64,000 nucleotides of DNA from Paramoeba atlantica (Eukaryota; Discosea), in contig CDRNVI010000078.1 in the NCBI GenBank assembly GCA_977017575.1, positions 38,586 through 102,585 on the forward strand. Reading direction: 5' to 3'. Both the position numbers and the translations under genes were made by a program. Numbering within the stretch: the stretch's first letter is position 1; each line of letters starts with the position of its first letter. The notes beneath the pieces were generated by a model. That model ran no database searches and was not told where the DNA came from. It was given only the letters and a program-made list of their open reading frames with translations. Below are positions 48,927-58,540 of this stretch, in pieces.

Positions 48927-51900
48927 ATGGGCATGTTGACTCGCAGCAGGGCGAAGGACACTGGAGTAGCTCCAGAGATCCTACCGCTGCCGCCGTCCCG
49001 ACGAGGGAACAAGAAACCGCTTGAAGCGGTGCTGCCGCCGCCAGCGCCCACATCACAACAGTCGCCCCCGCCGCAGCAGCGATCGCCATCTTCGCGACAA
49101 AAACAGAAGCCCCCTGAGGCGCTTCCGCCACAGACGCCGCCACAGAGAAAACCGTCTCCGCCGCCCGAGGCGACGCCATCTCCACTCGCTGCGCCTCACG
49201 CCGCGCCTTCTCCCGTCGCGCCGCCTTCTCCCCACCCCGCCGCGCCACTCGTCCCTACCGCCGCGCGGCCTTCACCGTCCTCAACTCCACCCCCTCCGCC
49301 TTCACCCTCTACACCCCAACCGCGGAAGACACTCCGTTCCCCTCCCCCTTCGGGAGATATGCCCCCTCCGTTACCCCCTCCCTCGACATCTCCGTTGCCC
49401 CCGCCTTGCCCCCAAGCTTCGTCCCCAGGCCAGCAAATTCTACCGAAGCCACTCTCGCCTCCGAATTGCCCATTTCCACGCAATTTCATCCAAGATCACT
49501 CCGGTACCCCGAACCGCGAGGAATCGATTAAGGCCAGCACGACGAACAGGAACGAATGCAGCATCACAATCAAACGCACCAACCTGTCACTCAACTATTT
49601 CAAACGTCGCGGTAAACTCAACTTAGTCGCCAGTCCCAAAAAGCAGAACAGCCCCATCATCCGACAATTTGAAGGCAGTGCAAACATGAAGAAGAACAGC
49701 GCGAAAACAACCGCATTCGCTGATCACGGCACTGAGTCAAATTACGCCGACGCTGCCCCAGCGCCGACGCCGACCTATCTATTAACTTATGTCGACGCTG
49801 CCACACCTCCGCCAAAAGATCCTACAACTCTAGATGAAACGAAGCGGCAAGAACACTACAAACGCGCAAAGCAAGGTTCGCTTTCTCCCGAAACTCACCC
49901 TGCCGAAACTCACTCCACTGATGAACGCTCGACCGGAAATTCCGCTTCAAAATCGTGTTTGCAAACCTCAAACGCGATGCGCACAACGACCGCCCAAACG
50001 AATGGAGAAACGCTCAAAAACGGTGAGGCAATAAGAAATCTACCCAAGAAAACCTCCTTCTATGACACCCTCGCGGCTCATTTTCCTTCACGCTTTCCAG
50101 CACGCCTTACAAGACGACAGATCCGAATTTCTTCATCTCCGGAGGCCTCACAATCAAATCCGCAAATGGGAAATGAGAAATCTGGACCTGCTGACAACAG
50201 TGGTATCGATCGCCTCGAGACATCGGCAAACACAGATTCAGCTAACTCACCGGAAACAGGCTCATCACAAGCAAATCAATCGCCGCAGGCAATATCGTCA
50301 CACGTAAATCAAGAAACTGGAAAATCTGAACTTGTTGACATCATTGAAGTCGATATTGGAAGGCATCGTTTCTAGCACTGCCGGGGTACGCCAAGGTTCA
50401 CCATTGGCTACTCTATATTTCTGCGCATTCTTGCAGCCGATATTGGAAACGCTGTCAATGGAGTTCCCGACCATTGAAATCTCTGCGTTCATCGATGACA
50501 TAACGCTCGTATCAACGGATCCAGACCAATTAGAAAAAGCCTTTATACGACTGCAAGCTTTAATGTCGGAACGTCAATTGAACTTCTCACTGCAAAAGTG
50601 CGTATGGTTTGGAGGACAAACACGACATGCGATTCCCGCCAAACTAGCATCGCTCGGTCTTGCAGAGGAGACAACTGTTACGAAGATCCTAGGTGCTTAT
50701 GTTGGAGAAGATGAAACCATTAGTGAAGAATTACTCAAAACGTTGCAAAAACACGATGACATCTTCCGACGGCTTAAGAAAATGGGCCTCAGCAACGTCT
50801 CACTTAATATACTGACGCGTTGTGTTAATGTACGACAGCAGTATCTGATGAGAGTTCAACACCCAAGTACCACAGATGCTCTCACATCGCAGTTTGACAA
50901 AGAAATTGAAGGGGTTTTGACACATTGGTTAGGACCTTTACAGAATCAACAGGTTGAAATCGCGCGATTGCCAGTTAAGAAAGGAGGGCTAGGATTAACC
51001 GCCACGCATCCACTACGAGAAGCCGCACACACTTCTTCAAAGTATGCAGCTCAAGAGCGCCAAAATTCCTTTTCTGCTCGAGCTCACACAATGAAGAAGA
51101 CTACGACACAAGCCGAACATCTCATACACGAAGGAAAAATGACGGTACTACGACCTCCCGAAGACGATATAACAGAAACTGTTAAGCTGCAAAATAAAAC
51201 TTGGGAAAAACTCATGCACGAACCAAAGCTTGCCGCCATTCTCAAAGTTACCTCATACAAAGGCAATAACGACTGGCTCATGTCAAACACCAGACTCGTA
51301 CCTCCACGGAACTTTGAACTTACGATCATGCCGCGACTTGGAATTGTCCATCCCAAATTACCTCGAAACCTCACCTGCCCCGGGTGCAAGATTATATTAG
51401 ACGGCAACACGGCCCTCACCCACATCCCTGGATGTGTCCGATGCTCCGGCCTCAACGCAACCGTAAAACACAACGCTCTTGTCAAGTACATTGGTGACCT
51501 ATGTATTCGGGCTGGAATTCCATGTGAGATCGAACCTCGGGCCTTCACCACGTGGACGTGTCAAGCATGCAACGCAAATGTTAACTACGAGAACCAGGTC
51601 ATTCATCAAAGAACATGTGCTGGACGAACTTTCCATCGATCAGGACCTGATCTCTTGATTTACTGGGCCAGCGGGGAAATTTTCTACGACCTTACCGTTG
51701 TCCATGACCTTTCTCCGTCGCACATCAACTCTAATTGCTCGAAACTAATGAAGGAAGCCACAGAACGAAAACATGGACATTATGTCGCAAGCGGACTAAT
51801 TTCATCAGGAGCATTTCAGTGCCTACCAGTTTTATCCAGCGGAGGACTGAGCACAACAACAAGAAATCTCCTCTACGCTTTGGCCGACGCAACAGTGCAA

Positions 51901-52020
51901 AATAGAAAAACCGTCGAGGCCGACTTTAAACTTCTATTACAGGACCTCAACGGAGCTGCTGTATACTCGCAACTCCGCAAATACTTAGCGTCGAATGGAA
52001 CAGAAAATTATGGTTTTTGA
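48927..52020 (+). pseudogene. RLE retrotransposon copy E7, internally deleted
   Basis: The only plus-strand RLE copy. The 5' frame (48927-50375) begins MGMLTRSRAKDTGVAPEILP and is a long proline/serine-rich region. Near 50335-50375 it is joined out of frame to RT motif B (TAGVRQGSPLATLYF), so the N-terminal domain, linker, fingers and motif A are missing. The 3' frame (to 52020) then has motif C FIDDITLV, thumb, CPGCKIILDGNTALTHIPGC, KHN, CCHC CQAC..H..C, GPDLLIYWASGEIFYDLTVV and the tail LLQDLNGAAVYSQLRKYL. The element's tip (LPLPPSRR) matches E8's start, so the true 5' end is present. Confidence 0.88.
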
Positions 52021-52165
52021 GTCAAACAGATTAATACTTTAGTAAAATTATATATTTAATACATAAGCTTACAAAGACGCGTAAGCTTCAACAAAAAAAA
52101 TCAACAAACCAGAAAACTTAAATTATCTATTTATCTATTTATTTGTAAGTCCTGTTCTAGTTATT

Positions 52166-52222
52166 TTTGGAGGTAGTTTCTCTCACGAGAGAAGGGGGGA
52201 AGGTGATTTTTCGCCCGTGGCT
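52166..52222 (+). promoter_or_regulatory. 3'UTR hairpin and terminus of RLE copy E7
   Basis: GTTTCTCTCACGAGAGAAGG, then GGGGAAGGTG and TTTTCGCCCGTGGCTT, 157 nt past the stop. About 95 bp (from TATTTATTTGTAAGTCCTGTTCTAG on) match the E10 3'UTR at 56130-56240. Both copies lose similarity right after CGTGGCTT, marking the likely element end. Confidence 0.7.
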
Positions 52223-52291
52223 TCAACGTCGGAATATTATCCTTTGCATGCAAGGGGATATGGTAGTCGTCGGTTTTAGCTAATTTGGAAC
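52222..52291. repeat. 70-bp patch of the DIRS-like RT frame at a junction
   Basis: Matches 41345-41414 base for base (TTCAACGTCGGAATATTATC to CTAATTTGGAAC). It sits between the 3' terminus of E7 and the truncated 3' edge of E8, as a filler segment copied from elsewhere. Confidence 0.88.
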
Positions 52292-53713
52292 AAAAAAACT
52301 CGATAGTGCTATCACGTAACACGGTAACATCAATCGGAGGTGGCGCTTGATGCCAGATAATGCGGAAGATTCTCACGTTTTCTTGGGGCGGCAGAGATCC
52401 TGTGTATTCCTGTTCTTATTTGTACCCTGAGATCCCCGTGTATTGCATTGAGAGTTTCCCCATCCCTCCACGCTTGCTATGCGTTCGCACTACCTTACCG
52501 CACGCCATATTGATCTTTTCCTGATTTGCAAAAGCCCACACTATCGAACACAAAGTTCCTGCCTTTATTTGCTTGGATTGTCTCCAGATTTCGTCAGGTG
52601 GTATGGGGAATTGTGTTTTGACGTCAATGTTCTGCATAATCTCAAAGACTCCTGAGCTTCCGTCCGGGTGTTCGTCGTTAATAAAGCTGATCGGATGGAC
52701 ATCACCTTCCCGTTGTGGTTTATCTCCCTGAGGCGAGTCGCAATCCTGGAACTCATGCGCTGAGTGATCCTCCAAACCTTCAGATGCGGCTGCTATTTCC
52801 TCGTTCCTGACAGGTGGCTCAAGTGATTGACCGGATTCCTTGCTCGTGTCCGGAGGTTGTGCGTCACCTGCTGCATTGAAAACTGCATCTGACATGGCGT
52901 TGGATGCCGCTTTTAAGGCGCCAGCTGCGACGGCACAAGTTCTTTTAATACGAATGCGCCATTTTCCCGTCTCGTTCGGTTCTCCAATCGGGGCCGCGGG
53001 AGAACATGACGCCGCCTTAGCTGGAGATGCTAGCAATTCGACTGGATACGACATCCGTAAGGGGAGTGGCGAGGGAAGCTTCAAGGGTTGAGACGCAATT
53101 GGAGGTCGCAATGTTTCAATGTTTGTTCGCTGTGGAGATGAGATGCTGGAGGCGGAGTTTTTGTTGATGCCTGCGGTGATGGTTCTGCCTTCCATGTCTC
53201 TAAGTTCAAGGCTCTCATGCGTGCTCTTCGTGATGAGGTGTGCATGCTTGGCCTTGACAACGGCGGAGGCCCAACGAGCGACACGGAGGGAGGCGGAATC
53301 GGCGCGACGGAGGCCGTATCGGAGGTCAGAAGAGGCGGCGCCGCACACATCACGACGGGCAGCTCGGCAGAGAGCGGAGATGACAGCATATCGGGCGGCG
53401 CAGTGGTCACCACAGTGAGCGGAGAAGCGATGGGATGATCGACGATCACCGCGGGAGCGACAGGCACATCGGGCGGAAGAGGAAACGCAGCAGACGTTGC
53501 AGACGACACGGCGGGAAGAGACGTCGCGGCGGGAGATGGCGGCGCAGCAGACGGCGCAGGGGAAAGAGATGGCGGCGCAGCAGACGGCGCAGCGGGAGAT
53601 GGCGGCGCAGCACACTGCGTATTCTGAGAATGCTTTTTCCGCCGGGTGGGGGGGAGGGGCAAAATAACCGGTGCTACACCAGCCTCTTTCGCTTTGGCGC
53701 CCGTGGAGCGCAT
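52292..53713 (-). pseudogene. RLE retrotransposon copy E8 (5' part: proline-rich start and N-terminal domain)
   Basis: Starts MRSTGAKAKEAGVAPVILPL, like E7. A Ala/Pro-rich low-complexity part (53081-53713) is followed, after a frame change, by a frame (52416 on) with HEFQDCDSPQGDKPQ, FPIPPDEIWRQSKQIKAGTL, CSIVWAFANQEKINM and MQYTGISGYK. The next frame continues EYTGSLPPQENVRIFRIIW. This is the conserved N-terminal domain of E3 (residues 150-240). It ends before the linker and RT. At least two frameshifts. Confidence 0.8.
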
Positions 53714-53755
53714 ATATTATATACGCGCCGATTACTATCAAATGTGAGACATGTT

Positions 53756-53795
53756 CACCTTCCCCCCTTCTCTCAATTTTCAAAGAGAAACTATC
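53756..53795 (-). promoter_or_regulatory. 3'UTR hairpin of RLE copy E9
   Basis: Sense (minus) strand: AGTTTCTCT-TTGAAAATT-GAGAGAAGGGGGGAAGGTG, 69 nt past the E9 stop. Same stem and G6-AAGG tail as E3, E7 and E10, with a different loop. E8's 5' region begins immediately downstream, so E9 and E8 are head-to-tail. Confidence 0.65.
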
Positions 53796-53859
53796 CCGAA
53801 AATGAAATCTATATATTTTTATAAGCTGACTCAGCTTATAGTGATATTGTGTTTAGAAC

Positions 53860-55967
53860 TTATATACTATATTCTTGAGTTTGCGTGCAGCCGTCTAAGT
53901 ATTTCTTTAGCTGCGCATAAATCCCTAATCCATTAAGCTCCTGAATCGTCAGCTTCATTTCGAGTTCGACCTGTTTCCTGTTTAGCATGGCCGCGTCTGC
54001 TAGCGAGTGTACCAAGTTCTGCGTATTGCGGTGCAAAGCGCCTCCTGCCAGTACGGGTAAACATTGAAATGAGTCTTCACGAATTAAGTTCGTACGTACA
54101 TATGTGTTGGACTTTCGCTGCAGCGCGTCATTCATGAGCTGTGTGCATTTCTTTCCACGATTAGACATTGAGAGTTCGTGAATAACTGTCAGATCATAGA
54201 AGACCGCACCCGTGTTCCAATAGATCACGAGATCGGGGCCAGACCGACAAAGTTTTTTTCCTGCACAAGTCTTCTGATGTACCAACTGGTTTTCCGGACT
54301 GATTGTGGATCGGCAAGCGATGCACTTCCACGTAGAAAAGTTTCTAGGTTCCGTTTCACATGGGATGCCTGCTTTCACGCATAGACGATGTAAAAATCCG
54401 ACAAGTGAGTTATGTTTCACGGTCGTATTTATACCTGAACATTGAGCACAGCCTGGGATATGGGTGAGGGCGTTTCGGTTATTGAGGAGAATACCGCACC
54501 CTGGACACAATAGACTGGTAGGTAGATCTGGGTGTTGGGCATTTAGTCGTGGCATAATCGCGAGTTTGAAGAGATGGGAAGGGATGTACTTCGCGTTGGA
54601 AAGGATCCAGTCGCTGTTTCCTTTGAAGGATGTGGCTTGTAGAATGGGCTTAATGTCGGGATCCGTTTGCAACTCTTTCAATACTTCGACATGATGAATG
54701 CTGGTGGAAGTTTTTTTGTCCACTGGTATGACTTTCATTGTCGAGTTCTTAGGAATAGACGGGTGTGATGGCACCGCGTTGTCGATCCGAGCTGAAAAAG
54801 AGTTTCGGCGCTCAAGAACCGAGTAGCGGGATGCCACATATGCCGTCTCCCTAAGGGGACTGCTCGCTGTCAAACCCATTCCTCCCTTCTTAACGGGTAA
54901 TCGTACAATTTTCATTTGATCAGGAGAGAGTGGACCAATCCAAGTCTCTACCACATTTTCAACCTCTTGATCGAATTGTGATGATGCTTTCTCTGTTGTT
55001 TCGGGCGGGTGAACACGAATCAGGTATTGTTGACGAACATTGGCACATTTTGCTAAAAGAATCATCGATATATTATTGATGCCCATTCGTTTTAGCCGCC
55101 GAAAAGCTGTGACCTGCTTCTCTAGTTGACGCAAAAGTCGTTCACTTATTGTGTTGTTTTCTCCAATATACGCTCCGAGTACTTTGACCGCTTCGTCCTC
55201 CGACTTTACACCTTGGGTGCTCAGCGAATTCGGTATGGAATTTCCGGATTTTCCTCTGAACCAAACGCATTTTGCCTCGGCTAGTTTCACCTGTTTTTCT
55301 TCTAGGAGACCTTTGAGCCTAAAGAATGCTTTCTCCAGTTCGGTTGAATCTCGAGACACTAACGTTATATCGTCAATGTATGCATTTATTTCAATACCTG
55401 GAAATTCGGAGGCCAGTGTCTCGAGTATTGGTTGACAGAATACGCAAAAGTAAAGACTAGCCAGAGCGGACCCTTGCCGTACACCTGCTGAGCTCATTAT
55501 AATGTCCGTCAGGCTGCCATCGGAGCCATAAAATAAAAGTTCGGAAGCATTTGAATATTCGGCCGCAAAGAACCTTTGAAAGGGTTTCAGTGTAGCGAAA
55601 GCAAAAACGCACTTTGCAATTTCCTCTCGTGAGGGTGAGTTGAATGCATTTTGCATATCCACAGTCAGGATTGAGTGTCCGTCAAGCCAGCGGTCCCGCA
55701 ACTTGTGTACGATTCGTTCGCACCCCGCTTGAGAGAATACGCCTTGTTGCATTGGTGCAAAGAGGGGTTCTAGTGACTTTTCGTATCTTTGCAGCAGAAT
55801 TATTCCAGCTAATTTGCTAAATATTTCTCCAATAGCTACTGGGCGTACTCCCCCGTTGGGCTTGTCGATGGCTACGAGTCTTGCCCGATTTAGACGCTGT
55901 AGAACTTGTCTAGATAGGAATCCGTTGATCAGATCGCTCATCATGTGGCAAAGGCTATTGCAACATG
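53860..55967 (-). pseudogene. RLE retrotransposon copy E9 (5'-truncated, RT to endonuclease intact)
   Basis: 694 residues from MMSDLINGFLSRQVLQRLNR: GGVRPVAIGEIFSKLAGIIL, motif A LTVDMQNAFNSPS, motif B AGVRQGSALAS, motif C YIDDITLV, thumb, SFSARID, zinc CPGC..H..CAQC..KHN, CCHC CIAC..H..C, endonuclease GPDLVIYWNTGAVFYDLTVI, and tail TIQELNGLGIYAQLKKYL. N-terminal domain and linker are missing. The break at about 55967 shows a small duplication (GGCTATTGCAACATGGCTATTGCA). Confidence 0.9.
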
Positions 55968-56129
55968 GCTATTGCAAATTTTGGCGCGCGTGAACACGCC
56001 CATTAAGAAAAGAAAAAGTAGAAAAAAGGAATGCAACAACTCTTTGTGCGCGCGCTGGTTAGCCACGGCTCTGTTTTCTAAATCCGTCATTTCTTGGAGG
56101 CGTTTCTCCTGTGAAATCCTATGACAGGA

Positions 56130-56240
56130 AGCCACGGGCGAAACATCACCTTCCCCCCTTCTCTCGTGAGAGAAACTACCTCCAAAAATAACTAGAACAG
56201 AACTTACAAGTAAATGAATAAATAAATAGATAAATAAATA
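56130..56240 (-). promoter_or_regulatory. 3'UTR hairpin and terminus of RLE copy E10
   Basis: Sense strand: GGTAGTTTCTCTCACGAGAG, then AAGGGGGGAAGGTG and ATGTTTCGCCCGTGGCTT. Inverted relative to, and nearly identical with, 52130-52222. It belongs to the E10 remnant whose stop is at 56519-56521; a SINE insertion lies in between. Confidence 0.7.
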
Positions 56241-56318
56241 CGCTAACCTGGAAATGTCTATAAGTATTTCGTATTGGCGCTACCCCCCATTGTATGGGGG
56301 TAGTTCTAACTAAGCTTA

Positions 56319-56455
56319 ATAATAATAATAATAATAACAAAAGACTATACACATGCAACTTTCAACGTACACTCTCCTTAGCGCACTGAAACATCTATCC
56401 ACATCACGAATAGGCCAAACCGCGGATTATGCGAATGGAGGTAGGAGACCTATTA
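56319..56455 (-). mobile_element. 137-bp SINE with (TTA)n tail and 14-bp target duplication
   Basis: On the minus strand the unit runs TAATAGGTCTCCTACCTCCA to GTCTTTTGTTA(TTA)n. It is flanked by perfect copies of TCTAACTAAGCTTA at 56305-56318 and 56456-56469. The empty site corresponds to the 3'UTR of the RLE family. No clear box A/B is seen, so the RNA source is unknown. A second copy lies at 56749-56892. Confidence 0.85.
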
Positions 56456-56518
56456 TCTAACTAAGCTTACGCGTCTTTGTAAGCTAAATCTTATAATTCT
56501 ATATATTTAATATTTGAC

Positions 56519-56690
56519 CTACGATAGTGCTTTGCTCATTTGAGAACACAGCACAGTGCCGTTTAACTCCTGGAGGTGCATTATGAAATCTTGCACCACG
56601 ATATCGCGATCACGCCCGCTAGCATCGGCCAGAGATTTCAGGAGAGCCAGGCCACTTTTGTTCATTGCTCCTCCGGCGAGTTTTGTTCAT
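56519..56690 (-). pseudogene. RLE retrotransposon copy E10 (extreme C-terminus)
   Basis: About 55 codons: NKSGLALLKSLADASGRDRD, VVQDFIMHLQELNGTVLCSQ and MSKALS stop, equivalent to the last residues of E3 and E9. With the 3'UTR hairpin at 56130-56182 it gives the end of the element; everything upstream is lost. A short TTTTGTTCATTGCTCC duplication marks the 5' break. Confidence 0.8.
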
Positions 56691-56748
56691 TGCTCCCACG
56701 GCCTCCGTCACTTCTATAGATGCGCTTTCCTCACCAACCTTGCACACT

Positions 56749-56892
56749 TAATAATAATAATAATATAACAAAAGACTATACACATGCAACTTTCAACGTA
56801 CACTCTCCTTAGCGCACTGAAACATCTATCCACACGAATTTATCACGAATAGGCCAAACCGCGGATTATGCGAATGGAGGTAGGAGACCTAT
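56749..56892 (-). mobile_element. Second copy of the (TTA)n-tailed SINE
   Basis: Same unit as 56319-56455, with a 7-bp GAATTTA difference (CACACGAATTTATCACG versus CACATCACG) and a tail with one TATAT variant. No target duplication is evident. It bounds the E10 remnant on the other side. Confidence 0.8.
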
Positions 56893-57127
56893 CCTCTTTT
56901 GCAATTAGGAGAAAACGTGTACAAACGAGCACAAGCAAACCAGAACAATCTTACAATTAGCCATTTTCAGCTCAATATTTCACCATCGATATTCAACGCG
57001 GTACCAAGGGTTAAGCAGTACGCAAGTTCTTGCCTTCATTGCCGCGTCATATGCCCGAAGAGCAACTCAGCGCCAACTTGTTCTCTGCTTGCCAAATAAA
57101 CCACCGTATACTATCAATATTACGATT

Positions 57128-57262
57128 AAACAAAAAGGGGGTAGTAAACAAAAAGGGGGTAGTAAACAAAAAGGGGGTAGTAAACAAAAAGGGGGTAGTA
57201 AACAAAAAGGGGGTAGTAAACAAAAAGGGGGTAGTAAACAAAAAGGGGGTAGTAAACAAAAA
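57128..57262. repeat. 18-bp tandem repeat, about 7.5 copies
   Basis: GGGGGTAGTAAACAAAAA repeated without variation; reads (KQKGGS)n on the plus strand and (FVYYPL)n on the minus strand. No gene is supported. 56893-57127 is otherwise featureless. Confidence 0.93.
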
Positions 57263-57469
57263 AAAGCATATCAAGCACTACTACTTTCAAGCCTTCAACA
57301 TTAGAAGGACGCACGATCTGTTTGCTGCAACTCGCAGCCTTTGACTACTCACCTTCACACTTCTTTCCAACTTCCCTAATACTGCCGCTCTGCACGTCTT
57401 CTTGGAGAGCCTCCATTTTTATCCTCTCAGTCTTAAAAAGCGTAAGGAGAAATTGAACCTGGTGGATCG

Positions 57470-57785
57470 ACAGCCCGAGCTGAAACGGAGTTTTGGGCGC
57501 TCTAGAGTTATCGCTCCATCTGGGAACATTTTTCACACGCACGCAATAGACGTTTATCGTAGCAGGGGGCTTCAAGAGCTTCGGTTGCGTGAGGGAGGGA
57601 TGCAGAGACATTTGATGAATCTCAGCAGGGCCCGAGCTGAAAAAGATTTTTGGCGCTCTAGAGATCCACTGATTCCTCATCCGTACAACTGAACCCTTCG
57701 ATTCCTGTGTGAACAAGCTTGCCCGGCACTTTCGAAGAATACCAGCAAAACCCGAGCTGAAAAAGATTTTTGGCGCTCGAGAGTT
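57470..57785. repeat. Three dispersed copies of a 33-bp RLE coding motif
   Basis: CCCGAGCTGAAAAAGATTTT-TGGCGCTCTAGAG occurs near 57473, 57640 and 57751 (the first copy more divergent), 110-170 bp apart with unrelated DNA between. Reversed, it is the ERQxSFSAR segment of the RLE retrotransposons. The region 57262-57960 holds no intact gene; a 193-residue minus frame here is a repeat translation. Confidence 0.6.
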
Positions 57786-57984
57786 CCACCGCTTTTGCTT
57801 CAGTGTTCCTGGACCCCTTGTTCCTTTAAGCGAAGCGCGTTTCGACAATTCATGCAACAGGTGCAGAGAAGACATGAACCTCACCCTCCCAACTTCTCGC
57901 TTGGGGCAATGCCGTCCCGGACACATGGTCTAAAACTTAGTAGGGAAAAAATGACAACAATATTACGTACCCCACTCAGTGTTT

Positions 57985-58395
57985 TCGATCCTGGTTGAGC
58001 ATTTGATCCTAGTTGAGCATTTGATCCTGGTTGAGCATTTAATCCTGGTTGAGCATTTGATCCTGGTTGAGCATTTAATCCTGGTTGAGCATTTAATCCT
58101 GGTTGAGCATTTAATCCTGGTTGAGCATTTGATCCTGGTTGAGCATTTAATCCTGGTTGAGCATTTAATCCTGGTTGAGCATATTTTGATGAACCCGATG
58201 TACGTTCCGCCACGTCGGATTTATTGAAAAGTTTAAGTGTTTTACTATTTTGTATATTCTTTCTGCTTTGTGAAGTCCAGTGTGTCATACGAAGAAGTCG
58301 AGATGTATCGACACTATAAGTACCTACTCGAGAGCCCCTAACTGGTCCACTAAAAAGGACTCAGTGTATTTGTTGTTGTTGTTGTTGTTTTCGAT
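57985..58395 (-). repeat. (AAC)n module with 18-bp minisatellite, copy 2 (inverted)
   Basis: Inverted copy of 42329-42770: minus strand (AAC)n AATACACTGAGTCC..., ATG at 58288 with the same [20 protein letters not shown] start, and about 11 units of the 18-bp repeat. It lies directly downstream of the 3' end of LINE copy B3. Confidence 0.85.
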
Positions 58396-58540
58396 GAGTA
58401 CGGATATTTAGCAATGAAATATACATAAATGCTCCAGAATATTATTAACGCGTTGATAAATAAATGTACCAAGAGGACATAACACTCCTGAAAATAAGCG
58501 TTCCAGATTAATGCGCAAAGTTATACACAGCAAATTTCGA

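Noticed and set aside
28090-56700. Group II intron or retron-type RT
   Set aside because: The RTs are followed by zinc motifs and a PD-x12-D endonuclease or by RNase H, as in non-LTR elements; no intron RNA domains seen.
57128-57262. CRISPR or structural repeat-protein gene
   Set aside because: Identical adjacent 18-bp units without spacers; no extended frame with protein-like flanks.
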